From Raffaelea ambrosiae (lineage: Eukaryota > Ascomycota > Sordariomycetes > Ophiostomatales > Ophiostomataceae), in NCBI GenBank assembly GCA_002778195.1, contig PCDI01000002.1, forward strand, positions 1,695,628-1,759,627: DNA of 64,000 nucleotides. The letters run 5' to 3'. Made by a program: the position numbers and the translations under genes. How positions within the stretch are numbered: the first letter of the stretch is position 1; each line of letters begins with the position of its first letter. The notes under the pieces are model-generated. The model saw only the letters and a program-made list of their open reading frames with translations, ran no database searches and had not been told where the DNA came from. Positions 53,006-63,904 of the stretch are shown here, in pieces.

Positions 53006-55600
53006 TCACTGTCCCGCCGAGAGTCCCCCCAGCCGTTGCGCCACAGACAAGATTAGTCTTCGTTTCATCGTCACCTCGTCCCGGACCACATGGCCCGACC
53101 CGGCCGTCTGGAAATGCTTCAGTGCCTGGCCCAGGCTCCACCACGCCCGCGACAGGCACTGCTTCATCTTGGCCCGGCCGACTTGTGTATGTTGGTTCGG
53201 CTGGTGCTGCCCGGCCAGCCCCATGTAGGCATCGCACAGATCCCGGTACAGCGCCGCCGTCACCTCCGCATGGCCCGTCTCCAGCGACCGCGGAATCACC
53301 ACGTCCAGCAGCTGCCGCGCGCCCCGGAACTCGCCCTCGGCCACCAGCAGCTGCGCCATCGCACCCACCGCCTCCCACAGCAGCAGGTGGTACCGCCGGC
53401 GCAGGCACGCCTGGATGGTGCGGACCATGGGCGTGAAATTGCGCATGCCCTGGCCGGCACGCGCATACAGCGCGCTGCGGGCCAGCGCCATGCGCACGAC
53501 AATGTGCAGGTCGCCGACGCCCTTGTCGTACGAGTTCTCAAAAGCGTCGAGGGCCTCGCGCGCCGCCACCAGCGAGCCGTCGCAGCGCCGGGCCAGGGAC
53601 TCCACACGCAGCAGCGCGGCCTGCGCGGCCAGGTCCGGGTCGACCTGCGACGGGCCCTCAATCTTGCCCTGGTTGGCCGCGATGGCCCGGGCCCCGGCCG
53701 ACCCCGGCAAGGCAGCAAGACTGCCCACAGCCGCTGATGCCGGCGACGAAGAGGCGGACCGGGCCGTCGTCGGGTAGCCGCCCGAGGGCAGCCGGCACAG
53801 CAGCAGATCGTCGGCGTCATCAAAATTGTGGGCGCGCACAGCCTGGATGGCCGCCACAAACGTGAGCACGTGGCGCTGCGTGCTCTGCGGCTTGAGGGAC
53901 GTCATGCCCTCGGGGCTCAGCGACATAAAGACGTCCTTGGCCTCGGCAAAGCGGCCCTTGTTCGCATACAACTCGGCCAGGCGGGCCGCCACGCGCACGG
54001 CATCCTCAAAGGGCACATCGTCCTGGCGCGCGGCCATGAATGCGCGGCCATGGACCACGGCCAGCGGGCCGTGCCCCAGACGGTCCCAGAAGACGATGCT
54101 CGTGCTCATCAGCTGCCCCTCGAGGGTGTGCTCGTTGTGGTGCACGACGATGCGGCTGCCATCAACGAGACACTTCTTGGCGTGCAGCAGCGAGCGGCCG
54201 TTGCCGAGCGACGCCCGGGCCTCGAGGAGGGACGAGATGGCATGGTGCGCGTCGGCGCCGGCCGCGGACGCCTCGTGGCGGATGTAGGGCAGCACCTGCT
54301 CGCCGTCGGTCTGTCGGCCGGCGAGGCCCTGGAGATGGTGCGGCCGGATGTGGCGCGGCAGCATGCGGGCGTAGAGGTAGAGCCAGAGCAGGGAGAAGCG
54401 CAGGGAGCTGTAGGCGCGCGTCTCGCGGCCGGCATTGACGGCGTCCAGCATGGACAGCAGGTCGTCCGGGTGCTCGCCAAAGTCGCGCTGCAGAATGGCC
54501 TTGGTCATGGGCCCCATGTTGTAGCCGAGCATGGCGCCGATGCCCTGGCGGGCGACGAGGTCAAAGTAGCGGTGCAGCTGGTTGTAGGCCGTGTTGATGT
54601 CGCCCATGCGCCAGGCGTCGAGCAGGCGGTAGTAGGTGGCCTGGGCGGTGACCACGGGCGTGCCCGAGATGGTCTTGTCGACGCCTGCGCGGAGCCCCTG
54701 GTCCGGGCGGAAGCCGTTCCGCTCCCTGTCGCTCAGCAGGGCCATCAGCTTCTCCGTCTCGTCCGAGCTGGCCGACACAGAGCTGTCGTTGACCATGCGC
54801 TCAAAGACGACGCGGGCAATCGCGTCAGCGCGGTCGCCCCAGTCCTGCCGCCCTTCCACCAGGTTGATGTCGAACATGAGCGGGTCGACCGTCAGTGTGG
54901 CGTCGGTGTCCATGCCGTCCGGCGGCATGGGCCACAGCTTCTGGAAGTCGTCCAGAGACGGCTGGCGATAGCGCACAAAGTCCTCCCAGAGCTCGCAGCG
55001 GCCCGCAAAGGAGAGCCGCGCAAACTCGATGGACGCCTGGTACACGAGCTGGCCCAGCGGCGTGCGACGGTCGAGCTTCACTGTCGGGGCCTTCTTTTTC
55101 TGTGTGTTCTCGCCGTCGTTGTCGCCATTGTTGCTGTTGCCGGCGTTGTTGTCCTCCTCCTCATCGCTGTCGATATCGAAGCCCTGCTCCCGCAGCTTTC
55201 GTTGCTGGGTGTACGTCAGTGCCACGTGGCTGACGAGCGTCTCCTCAAAGAAGGGCACCATGTCGTCGAGGGTCTTGAAGCGCAGCCATAGTCGTGATAT
55301 GAGCTCGTCCCAGAGTGTGGCCTCAAAAGGGAGGCCGTCTTCGGTTGGGACGGCACGGCAGCCCTGGAGCGGCTTCCGCACGCTGCGTAGACGGCTCAGC
55401 AGGTCGACGTTGAGGTAGGCGCGTTGCCATCGTGTGAGATGCCGCTGCCGTCGGTTGCTCGGACGGGCACATGTGTCGACGATGTAGCTGCCAATAAGCT
55501 GCAGAACAAAGTCGTCGTCTTGTTGGTGAACGGCACTGCTGCAGTACATGTCGATCAGGGTCAGGACGACGATCCTGGCAGGGGAGATGAACGGCCGCAT
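53006..55600 (-). CDS. APC5: Anaphase-promoting complex subunit 5
   Basis: TPR-type scaffold subunit of the APC/C ubiquitin ligase that drives mitotic exit. Intron-free, 864 residues, from the ATG at 55600 (MRPFISPARIVVLTLIDMYC). The N-terminal region contains FARLSFAGRCELWEDFVRYR. The family core is clear at ~445-560: ARASLGNGRSLLHAKKCLVDG, VFWDRLGHGPLAV and LAELYANKGRFAEAKDVFMSL. TPR-like helices continue to the C-terminus. An acidic Asn/Asp linker (SDEEEDNNAGNSNNGDNDGE) lies near residue 150. APC5 is a known outer member of the Sordariomycete MAT neighbourhood, normally close to COX13/APN2; here it stands 17 kb beyond APN2 because of the accessory block. Confidence 0.93.
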   Translation of the reverse strand: MRPFISPARIVVLTLIDMYCSSAVHQQDDDFVLQLIGSYIVDTCARPSNRRQRHLTRWQRAYLNVDLLSRLRSVRKPLQGCRAVPTEDGLPFEATLWDELISRLWLRFKTLDDMVPFFEETLVSHVALTYTQQRKLREQGFDIDSDEEEDNNAGNSNNGDNDGENTQKKKAPTVKLDRRTPLGQLVYQASIEFARLSFAGRCELWEDFVRYRQPSLDDFQKLWPMPPDGMDTDATLTVDPLMFDINLVEGRQDWGDRADAIARVVFERMVNDSSVSASSDETEKLMALLSDRERNGFRPDQGLRAGVDKTISGTPVVTAQATYYRLLDAWRMGDINTAYNQLHRYFDLVARQGIGAMLGYNMGPMTKAILQRDFGEHPDDLLSMLDAVNAGRETRAYSSLRFSLLWLYLYARMLPRHIRPHHLQGLAGRQTDGEQVLPYIRHEASAAGADAHHAISSLLEARASLGNGRSLLHAKKCLVDGSRIVVHHNEHTLEGQLMSTSIVFWDRLGHGPLAVVHGRAFMAARQDDVPFEDAVRVAARLAELYANKGRFAEAKDVFMSLSPEGMTSLKPQSTQRHVLTFVAAIQAVRAHNFDDADDLLLCRLPSGGYPTTARSASSSPASAAVGSLAALPGSAGARAIAANQGKIEGPSQVDPDLAAQAALLRVESLARRCDGSLVAAREALDAFENSYDKGVGDLHIVVRMALARSALYARAGQGMRNFTPMVRTIQACLRRRYHLLLWEAVGAMAQLLVAEGEFRGARQLLDVVIPRSLETGHAEVTAALYRDLCDAYMGLAGQHQPNQHTQVGRAKMKQCLSRAWWSLGQALKHFQTAGSGHVVRDEVTMKRRLILSVAQRLGGLSAGQ

Positions 55601-56720
55601 GGTGAGAGGTAGGAGGGGATCAGATTTCGGGTGGTTCGAAGCAGAACGGCTGTGTCGTGGGGGGTTGTCGAGATCGAGGAGAGTATCAGAGAGCAGGCTC
55701 TCGTTGCTATTGTAAGAGAAGTTGAAGTGGACTGGAGCTATTTTGCTGCATTGTTTGGGAAGGAACTAGAGGGGCAGCAGGGCGTACAGAGAGCCGGCGA
55801 GAGCAATTGGGCGTTTGCAAGAAGCCTGCAGTTCAGACAGGCTGGCCAAAAGCACGTAGACCGTCTTCGTTTCGACACTGCTCAATGGTGAGCTTCCCCT
55901 TGGATTTGGCGAAAATCGTGAAGCTTGCCAGACGCGTGCTGGTGAGACGCGGGGCGGAGAGCGACGGCACGTGAGTCTACACGTGCTGCATTTTCCGCAC
56001 AAAAGTCGTGAGAAGTCTCTTATTTCCGGGTTATTTCCGCGTGTTTCGAGTAATTGTTAAGGATCTCGACTCAACTTGGGTATGCAACTCGTTGACTTGA
56101 CATCGTAGGAAATGGTTAGTAAACCGCAACGGTCAGGGTCGAACGCATGCCATGCGTTGGCGTTTCTTTTACTAGCACTCTTAGTTCTTTGTTTGCTAGT
56201 CTGAGTATGAGTTTCTTTGTCTTGCTGTTATCTAAGTCGAGACATGGTTGAGAGTGCAAGCAGCGGCACGTCAAGTGCGACGTGCGTCACCCGTCCTGCG
56301 TCAACTGCGGAAGGTACCTGGAGAGGCAGTGGCCAGCCAGGAAGTCTCCGTCCAGATCCTGCTTGTGGCAGGCATAACCCATAGACAGGCGTCTTTCCAC
56401 GGGCCACTGTTTCCGGAAAGTACGTTCTTCAGCAGCCACAGCGCAGAACACGATGGGGCGCTTGCATAGGCCCCGCCTGCCTGCTGTGGTGCTGCAGGTC
56501 GCAGTTGCCTTTCTGTGACTGCGCCGTGGGCCGAATCAGGCTGTTGGTCAATAGCATTGGACAGTCATGGGTTTCTTTCTCTCGCCTGTTTCTTCGACAG
56601 CACACCACAAACACGATTCCAAACCACAGTATCCCCATTGCATCGAATAGACAAGGCGACAAAGAAACAGAGCTCGCATCATCATTTCTTCACCGCATTC
56701 TTCTTACCAAACCAGAAACC
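55601..56720. other. Divergent region between APC5 and the RTA1-like gene
   Basis: 1.1 kb; holds both promoters. No gene seen: short frames such as 55631-55891 and 56248-56469 lack signatures. AT-rich around 55990-56230. Confidence 0.5.
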
Positions 56721-57675
56721 ATGGCAGCAGCAGTAACCGCGGGCGAGCTAGACAACCTGGGGGCATTCCTCATGTCTACGCCATTGAGCATCGTATTCGG
56801 CATACAGTTTACTGCGGCCATGGCTGCCTTTGCCTAGCGCGGCGTAAGGGCCCAGGCGTGGTTTGTTTTTCCCTTTGTGTACGGGGCGTGTCGTAAGTGC
56901 AGTTCTGGCCTCCGTTACGGTGTCGCCATGGGAAATGGACCATGGAAAATGGAGGACACGAAAACACTAATCGGCTCTTGTTGCAGACATCCTCGTGGAT
57001 CTCTTTTGCCGTATCAATCCCCAAACCCTCAACAAGTATCCATTTGACGTCAATTACCATGGGATCATCTTGGCGCCGACCCTCTTTACCTTGTCCATTC
57101 ATGGCACCTTTAGGATGGTCATCCACCGTATCCGTGCCGAAAAGTACAGGGTTCTCGTTCCCGTCACATATCTGCCGCACATCTTTGCCGCGTGCGACAC
57201 GATCTCATACCTCTCGCAAGGCGCTGGTATTACCCTGTTGTTCTTGCATGGCGACAACAAGCATGCGATTGGCCGGGTTCTCGTCGTGGGAGGCTTGCTA
57301 TTCCTGATCCTTAATCTTAGCCTGTTTGTCATCTTGGGGCATATCTTCCACTATCGGATGCTTTGCGTCCCAACATTGGAGTCTCTCCGCGTCGATACCA
57401 ACCCAGCGCGCAAGTGGCCGAGAACGATGCGGTCGCTGTACATCGCCAGCTTCCTCCTCATTGCCCGATCGGCGTACCGGTGCGTGGAATTCGGGACGGG
57501 TCCAGGAGGCCTTCTGGCAGAGAACGAGTGGACCATGTTCGCCTTTGACTCGGCACCCACACTCGCCGTCATGGTGGTCTACTGGCTCATGTTCCTCCGA
57601 GGGTATTGCGGCGCAGAGATGAGTGAAGATAATGTTGCTATTCCCCTGCAGGATCTCGGCCCACTTACCGCGTGA
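56721..57675 (+). pseudogene. RTA1-like seven-helix membrane protein interrupted by an in-frame TAG
   Basis: RTA1 family (lipid-translocating/resistance-type membrane proteins). Exon 1 56721-56892 and exon 2 56987-57675 join across a GTAAGT...TTGCAG intron with branch CTAATC. The join reads FVFPFVYGAC/HILVDLFCRI, matching the family. The rest keeps the family helices: ILAPTLFTLSIHG, PHIFAACDTISYLSQGAG, FHYRM, RSAYRCVEF and FDSAPTLAVMVVYWLMFL. But the exon 1 frame reads ...FGIQFTAAMAAFA, then TAG at 56835-56837, then RGVRAQAWFVFPF, which also aligns with the family. One nonsense codon thus breaks an otherwise intact 286-codon gene. Alternatives: a 45-base intron 56793-56837 (GTATTC...CCTAG, in frame) removing most of helix 1, a sequencing error, or readthrough. 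Family call is firm; the pseudogene status is not. Confidence 0.6.
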
Positions 57676-58419
57676 TACAAGCGTCGGTTTGCAGGTTCTC
57701 TTTTCTCAAGGCTGTACTTGCGCCCATACATGTTTACCCGCTCTGTCCACTGCGCATGAAGTTGCTGTTGTTGTTATATCCCACGATAGAATAGAATTGG
57801 CATATTTTGAGCGCTGAAAATAACTATCCAAGCCCACGATTGCGCCTGATCCACGACCCCCAAACTAAGAGGAGCGAAAAAAGCCGAAAAAAGGCACAGC
57901 GCTCTTCGGCACTTGACAGCCCTCCACTGCACGATTGACAGCTTATGCTGTGCGGCCTCGGTAAGTGGGTCACTTTGTGCCAAATGCCAATAACGTTTCT
58001 TTTTTAAGGCACAGCTCTGCAAACAGTTGACACCCTCACAACCTCTTTTATTCTGCTAAGAACCACCCGAAATATCTCTTCGAGGCGAAGACGCTTACAA
58101 GACTGGCCATGCGCGAGCACTCCACCGAGCCTGGGAACCGCGGCTGACAGTGGAGATGTACGGAGCCCCCGCTCCCGGGATGGGCTGTTCGCTGCTCGCT
58201 TCCCCATGTCGCTAGCGAACGGGGCAGTTAGCTTGTGGGGGAGGGTGGGTTACGGGGGCGATTCCGCTCTCATTCCGCACTGGTGGGCTGTTGGGAACCT
58301 CGGGAACACGGCCCTGCAAGACATATATTTCACATAGTGACAGGGCCACAGTCTCCCTTTTTCGGGCTATTTTGCGTCGTTTTTCTCTACTTTCTCTTCA
58401 AACTCAACTTCTGCCCAAA
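57676..58419. other. Spacer between RTA1-like and acyl-CoA dehydrogenase genes
   Basis: Tandem genes on the plus strand. Should contain the 3' end of the first and the promoter of the second; a T/C-rich leader (58350-58415) precedes the ATG. No gene or clear TATA box seen. Confidence 0.5.
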
Positions 58420-60513
58420 ATGTCACAGCCAGTCGTCCCTTCAAGCTCCAGCACGGGCTTCTTCCAGGTCTTGCCCACGATCGAGCCCCAGTATACCATC
58501 CCCGAGGACACGGCGGGTGCCGCCGATGCCAAACAGATCCAGGCGGCCTCGGACGACCCCGTGCTCGCGCGCGTCCTCCAGCTGTACCTCCCGCCCGCCG
58601 CCCGCCGCACCGTCGGCGCCTCTGTGCACAAGCTGACCCGCCGGACGCTGCATCCCACGACGCTGCGCCATGCCGTCGAGGCCGAGACCGACGTGCCGTC
58701 GCTGCAGCTGCTCAACACCTTTGGCGAGGAGAACCGCAACGACCCGCTGCGGACGTGTGCGGGCTGGAAGGCCCTCAAGGACATTGGCGTCGAGGAGGGC
58801 GTGATCTCGCGGGGGTATGATCCTTCTGTGCAGCACAACCGCCGCGTCGACCAGTTCGCCCACGGCCACGTCTGGTCGCACACCTCCACCATGACCATGT
58901 GCCCCATGGCCATGACCGACGGCGCCGCCACCCTGCTGCGCAAGTGCATGGCAGAGACGGAGACGAACAGCGACCAGCCGGGGAGCCAGGCCGTCTTTGC
59001 CGAGTCGTACCGGCGCCTCACCTCCCGGGACCCCCGCGAGGCCTGGTCGTCGGGCCAGTGGATGACCGAGCGCACGGGCGGCAGCGACGTCAGCGGCACC
59101 GAGACGGTGGCGCGGCTGCTGACGCCCGCCGAGGTGGCGGCCGACCAGGCCGCCGGCCGCGACCGGGACGCCATCGGGCTGCCGCTGGGGCCCTGGCGCA
59201 TCGACGGCTTCAAGTGGTTCAGCAGCGCCACCGACTCGGACATGGTCATGCTGCTGGCCCAGACGCCCAAGGGGCTGAGTGCGTTCTACATGCCGATGCG
59301 GCGGGCCGCGGGGGGGGCGCCGCGCCACGCACCGGGGTCCGCCGGCGCGGCGGATGGGCCCACGGAGCTCAACGGCATCCGCATCCAGCGGCTCAAGAAC
59401 AAGATGGGCACCAAGGGCCTGCCGACGGCGGAGCTCGAGATCCGCGGGGCGCGCGGCTGGCTGGTGGGCGCGGAGGGCCGCGGCGTGCGCGAGATCGCGG
59501 CGCTGTTCAACATTACGCGCATCTACACGGCGCTGGGCAGCGCGTCGGCGTGGGCGCGCGGGCTGGCGGTGTGCCGGGCGTACTCCAAGGTGCGCCAGAC
59601 GCGGGGCCGCCTGCTCGCGGCCAACACGCAGCACCTCTACTGGATGGCCCAGGAGACGGTGGCGTACTGGGCCGGCACGCAGCTGGCGTTCCTGGGGTGC
59701 GCGCTGCAGGGGTGTGTCGAGCAAGGGGGCGGCACCCTCCTCGAGCACACGCCGGCCCAGCGGCTGCTGCCCGCCGACGCGGCGGCTCGCGCGGCGCTGC
59801 TGCGGCTGCTGCTGCCCGTGGCCAAGGCGCAGGTCAGCCTGGGCGCGGTGGCGGGCCTGCGCGCAGCCATGGAGTGCCTGGGCGGCGTGGGCTACTGCGA
59901 GAACCACGAGGACGGCGGCGTGCTCAACGTGGCCAAGCTGTACCGCGACACCACCGTCAACACCATCTGGGAGGGCACCGTCAGTGTCATGGCCGAGGAC
60001 GTCCGCCGCGTGCTGCGCGACCGCCGCATCGCCGGCGGCCGCGTGGTCGAAGCCGTGTTCGCCGCCTGGGTGCGGGACGTCTTGGCCGGCGGGACGTCTT
60101 GGCCGGCGACGGCGACAGCGACAGCGACGGCGACAGCGACAGCGACGACGCCGTCTGCAGCCGCGCTGTTTCCCGACGAGTGCGCCGTCGTCGAGGCGCG
60201 CCTGCAGGCGCTCCTCGCGCTGGTGCGTGCGGCCGCGCACGACCCCGCCGCGCTGGAGTACCACGGCCGCGAGCTGCTCGCGCACCTGGAAATCGTCGCC
60301 AGCAGCACGGTCCTGCTGTTCGACGCCGCGACGGACGGCGACGCCGTGGCCGGCCACGTGGCCCGGCGCTACGTGCGGAGCCATGCGCTGCCGGGGGGGC
60401 CGCAGATCGAGGCGCGGTCGGCGGACTGGCAGCGCGAGCTGGAGATCGACTCGCTGATCTTCTTGGGCGAGACCTACACCCGCGCCACCCGGGTGCCCCC
60501 GGGGAAGCTGTAA
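58420..60513 (+). CDS. AidB-type acyl-CoA dehydrogenase family flavoprotein
   Basis: FAD enzyme of the acyl-CoA dehydrogenase superfamily, AidB branch; in bacteria AidB is an alkylation-response protein, while the fungal role is unclear. Intron-free, 697 residues, from the ATG at 58420 (MSQPVVPSSSSTGFFQVLP), after CCAAA. Signature regions: WSSGQWMTERTGGSDVSGTET (FAD-proximal), WFSSATDSDM, MGTKGLPTAELEIRGA and AAMECLGGVGYCENHE, which in other family members carries the base/FAD contact region; the Arg/Asn-rich NTIWEGTVSVM follows. The family is usually near 550-620 residues; the excess comes from an Ala/Thr repeat (ATATATATATATATTP, ~566-580) encoded by a GACAGC-type microsatellite and from a Gly/Ala loop near residue 300. 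Very GC-rich with strong codon bias. Confidence 0.9.
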   Translation: MSQPVVPSSSSTGFFQVLPTIEPQYTIPEDTAGAADAKQIQAASDDPVLARVLQLYLPPAARRTVGASVHKLTRRTLHPTTLRHAVEAETDVPSLQLLNTFGEENRNDPLRTCAGWKALKDIGVEEGVISRGYDPSVQHNRRVDQFAHGHVWSHTSTMTMCPMAMTDGAATLLRKCMAETETNSDQPGSQAVFAESYRRLTSRDPREAWSSGQWMTERTGGSDVSGTETVARLLTPAEVAADQAAGRDRDAIGLPLGPWRIDGFKWFSSATDSDMVMLLAQTPKGLSAFYMPMRRAAGGAPRHAPGSAGAADGPTELNGIRIQRLKNKMGTKGLPTAELEIRGARGWLVGAEGRGVREIAALFNITRIYTALGSASAWARGLAVCRAYSKVRQTRGRLLAANTQHLYWMAQETVAYWAGTQLAFLGCALQGCVEQGGGTLLEHTPAQRLLPADAAARAALLRLLLPVAKAQVSLGAVAGLRAAMECLGGVGYCENHEDGGVLNVAKLYRDTTVNTIWEGTVSVMAEDVRRVLRDRRIAGGRVVEAVFAAWVRDVLAGGTSWPATATATATATATATTPSAAALFPDECAVVEARLQALLALVRAAAHDPAALEYHGRELLAHLEIVASSTVLLFDAATDGDAVAGHVARRYVRSHALPGGPQIEARSADWQRELEIDSLIFLGETYTRATRVPPGKL

Positions 60514-61053
60514 CTAGTCCAAGGGCCCGTTTCTGGGAGGGGAGAGGACGACGTGCTGAACGAGAAGCCTTTGGCATGAGACTGGTTCGTTTGTCTGTTT
60601 GTCTGTTTGTTTGCACCAAAGCCCTCTGGCTGCACCTACTGTACGTTGTATGCTCGAATGAATGAACTGCACGTAAGCCCAGCGTATTGTTGATCTTAAT
60701 TCCTGTCCATACGAGGACCCCCGGGTAGGATCCGCTATCGTGTCTGTCTTGCCCTCTCTTCTCCTTGCTTCTTTCCTACAACAAGGCCTTCTGAGGCCGT
60801 GGTGAAGAGCAGGTTGTACTTAACAAGATACCAAGTCTGGATCGCGACACAGCTTGGCCAATCACAGGTGTTGAACGATTTGCCTGTCAGTCCCAAGCCC
60901 GCAAATTAATCCAAACGGCTTGTCCAAGCAATTTTGGTTACAATTGGCTTCACGATTGTATCCAAGATGGCCCCCCTCTGGTACCTCTCCGTGCAAGCAG
61001 CGCCCTGTGAGCTTTCCATATCAACTATCTGCGTCCCAATCCCATCTCCGACC
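60514..61053. other. Convergent intergenic region
   Basis: Between the 3' ends of the acyl-CoA dehydrogenase gene and the acidic-protein gene. TTTGTCTG repeats near 60587-60612. Nothing else seen. Confidence 0.55.
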
Positions 61054-62922
61054 CTAGGGACTCGGACCGGCACGACTTGCGTCACTTCCATGCCGTCTGC
61101 GTCCCCTGGATGGATCCAACAGCTGGAAGAGTGTCCGCTTTTCCGTCTCCGCAGGCTCCCTGCCAGCCTTGTGCTCAGTGCTGCGGCGCTGCATGAAAGA
61201 CGTGCTTCTTCGTCTGTGTGTCTGTTTGCGCTCCTTTGTTGTCGTAGCTCCACAATCGTCCGCGTCGGGCGGTGCGCTGTGTTTATCTCGCTTCTCCTTA
61301 CCAAGTCGTCTCTGGAGCCAGTCAGTTATCCGCATGATCCGGAGGATGTCCCGGGGGGTACTTTTGGACATTCCGGGATCGCCATTTGGCGGGAAGCCTC
61401 CATGATGGGACATCGGGGGCTTGCAAGAAAAGCAATGGAAAGGCCTGGAAAGGCGGTGTTTCTTCGACTTACCCTCTGTCTCCGTCTTCTGGGCATCCTG
61501 GGTTGGTTGTGTTTCCGGTTTCACATAGGTATCCTCTATGTCCCACATGAGCTGCTCGTCGGGGGCCATTAGGGCATCGAAGGCCGTCTGGCGCCGGTCC
61601 CATGCCTCCAGGCTCATGGGCTCTTCAGACTCGTCGTCCTCAGACTCTTCTTCAGACGAGTTTGACCCTTGTGGCTCTTCTGACTCTTCATACTCTTCAA
61701 ACTCTTCATACTCGTCTGACTCGTCTGACCCTTCCTTCGGCTCTTCGTCCAAGTCTGTCTCCAGTCGGTACATCTGCCTCATCTCGGCCTTCTGGCGAAG
61801 ACGGCGTTGCTGCATCCGCTGACGGACGACCCGTGGCAAGGGCGATGCCCGAGCACGGGAGCTGCCAGATGCGCTGACTGGCGCCAACAGGCTCATGGCC
61901 GCGTGCCCAGCCCGGGACTCTTTCTGCATCTTCAGGAACCGCTCCAAGGTGTCCCTTCGATTCAGCCGGTCCAGCCTCTCTTGAACGCTCTCCTTGGACG
62001 TCTGGGAGCTGGACGACTCTTCCGAGGATGAGGACGAGGATGAGGACGAGGATAAGGACGAGGATGAGGAAGGAGCCGTAGGCGCCGGCAGCCTCGGCGG
62101 CGAAGAAGGACGGGGGGGAGGCGGAGGCGGGGACGGTGCCGGCTCCGGCTCCGGCTTGTGCTCCTGCATGTCCTCGTCGTCGTCCCACTCCTCGAGAAGG
62201 CCGCGGTCGGCGAGCCTCTCCTTGGTATGCTCGTAGTGGGGCCCGACATGCGGCCGCGGCTGGTGGCAGCTGAGCCGGTCGCTGGTCTTGAACGGTGCAC
62301 TCGCGCCGGGGCGGAACTTGTCGGCGTCCTTGTAGGCCTGGTACCAGAGCGCGTCGGTGCGGTAGAACTGGGGGTTCTTGAGGACGTCCTGGTTCTTGTT
62401 GTTCTGGAGGGCCCGGTCGCCGATGACATCGGCCGGCCCCAAAAAAACCGACGGAGCCGGCCAGCAGGAGGCGGAGGAGAAGGGAGTCGGCGGCATGCCA
62501 CCCGGGGCCGTGCACAGGCTCGGGCCTTGCGGCTGAAACAGGTCCGGCCGCCCCAGGGTCATGGCCAGGAGCTTGCCGGCGAGCTGGTCTCGCTTCGCTT
62601 CTTGCAGCTTGGGATGCATCTCGCTCACCAGGGCATGCAGTCGGCGGGCAAAGCCGGTGGAGCAGGGCAGCGTAGTGAGAAGCTCGATGGCCTCGTCCCG
62701 GCTGCATGTGCAGATGTCCACGTGGACGGTCTTCTTCAAGTCCTCGACAAGCTCGTCACGGAGAGCCTGGAGGCGCCCCTGATAGGAGGCCTGGGGCTGG
62801 TCGGGCGACATGGTGCGGTGCTGGTGGTGGTGGTGGCGGCTTCTCGCGAAGCTGTTGCGGTGTCGACGTTTGGGGAATTTCTCGAATTTGGGCAACTGGC
62901 ACAGTCTGGAAATGTTGTCCAT
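61054..62922 (-). CDS. Unrecognised acidic, Ser/Glu-rich protein
   Basis: 622-codon frame from an ATG at 62922; a second ATG at 62811 (MSPDQPQASYQGR) follows the basic His/Arg leader and may be the true start. I do not recognise a family. The first ~120 residues after it look folded and helical (LQALRDELVEDLKKT, ARRLHALVSEMHPKLQEAKRDQL). The middle is Pro-rich, then a long Ser run and acidic Glu/Ser stretches. Tandem GAGGAC/GAGGAT-like hexamers (62024-62065) encode the Ser run. A GTAAGT after ...KTETEG (near 61475) may be a donor, so the last ~140 codons are uncertain. It could be a nuclear or chromatin-associated protein by composition only. Confidence 0.55.
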   Translation of the reverse strand: MDNISRLCQLPKFEKFPKRRHRNSFARSRHHHHQHRTMSPDQPQASYQGRLQALRDELVEDLKKTVHVDICTCSRDEAIELLTTLPCSTGFARRLHALVSEMHPKLQEAKRDQLAGKLLAMTLGRPDLFQPQGPSLCTAPGGMPPTPFSSASCWPAPSVFLGPADVIGDRALQNNKNQDVLKNPQFYRTDALWYQAYKDADKFRPGASAPFKTSDRLSCHQPRPHVGPHYEHTKERLADRGLLEEWDDDEDMQEHKPEPEPAPSPPPPPPRPSSPPRLPAPTAPSSSSSLSSSSSSSSSSEESSSSQTSKESVQERLDRLNRRDTLERFLKMQKESRAGHAAMSLLAPVSASGSSRARASPLPRVVRQRMQQRRLRQKAEMRQMYRLETDLDEEPKEGSDESDEYEEFEEYEESEEPQGSNSSEEESEDDESEEPMSLEAWDRRQTAFDALMAPDEQLMWDIEDTYVKPETQPTQDAQKTETEGKSKKHRLSRPFHCFSCKPPMSHHGGFPPNGDPGMSKSTPRDILRIMRITDWLQRRLGKEKRDKHSAPPDADDCGATTTKERKQTHRRRSTSFMQRRSTEHKAGREPAETEKRTLFQLLDPSRGRRRHGSDASRAGPSP

Positions 62923-63904
62923 GACTTTTATTTTTATTTACGGGAGGCCCAACAGAGCCTATAAAATATGTTGGCGCGCAATTTGTGCGAGACTTGTAAG
63001 TTCAGGGTCCAAAAGAGGGCGGCTGGAGCCCTCCTGATTATTACAGACGTAACTGTTTACAACGTGCGAAGGACACGGCTGCTATATATAAGAACACCTA
63101 TCCTATGACAACAGATGTGAGAAAAAGAGCAGTCATGCTATTTTTGCCTCAGTGTGTCCAAATTGGTGGATTTGCTCCAATGTATCGTGAACTCCATTGT
63201 TCGATGTGGTCGATTGTTCAAGACTGCCATTTTAGGCAGAAATCCCACTGTTTCTGTCGACCAATGATTAGTTTTTCATAGCTACATATTCTCGACTCTG
63301 AAAATGTTCTTTTGATTCGAAAACCTCTTGCAATGTTCATTTGTTTGAATTGTTTGAATTTCGACTCGGCGTGATGTCACTCAGGTATCGCTTTTGCCAG
63401 TCTCAAAATACAGCTTTTCTTGTCATCAAGCTAGCACCAAAATACTCGTAGTCCTGCCAATCCCATTTTTGTACATTTCGAGAAACGAATTCTTAGGATT
63501 ATCCCATTTCTGTGAAAGGTTTGCAACACCGTGTTGCATATTTGAATTTGATTTTCAAAACTGAACAATACACAAATTCCACACCGTCACCCCTCGAGAA
63601 CAAAGAACATCTACGTAGATCTGCACAAATGAACAGCCAAATTTCAACAAGTCAACAAAACTTTGCTGTTGCATATGCAAGCCGTATCATGAAAGAATGA
63701 CTCTTTTAGTCAAACACAGCAGTTCATTCCGTTGTGTCATACAGTGGTGAATGTGTATAAAGGTCAAAACAGGCTCCTCTGAACTTGCACAATGGGAAGA
63801 CAGAATCATCCAAAAGCGCCAATTCAGTACAGATCACATGCATCCACTCACCAGATAGACTCGACTGAAGTCTCAACAACAACAATAAACAACAACTTAC
63901 CAAA
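62923..63904. other. AT-rich intergenic region at the right end
   Basis: 1 kb, markedly AT-richer than the neighbouring genes, with a TATATATAA at 63083-63091. No gene seen; frames are shorter than 80 codons. Confidence 0.5.

Noticed and set aside
53828..55291. 487-codon plus-strand open frame
   Set aside because: Antisense to APC5, with no family signature.
58441..60384. 647-codon minus-strand open frame
   Set aside because: Antisense to the AidB-type gene; Arg/His/Gln-rich chance frame.
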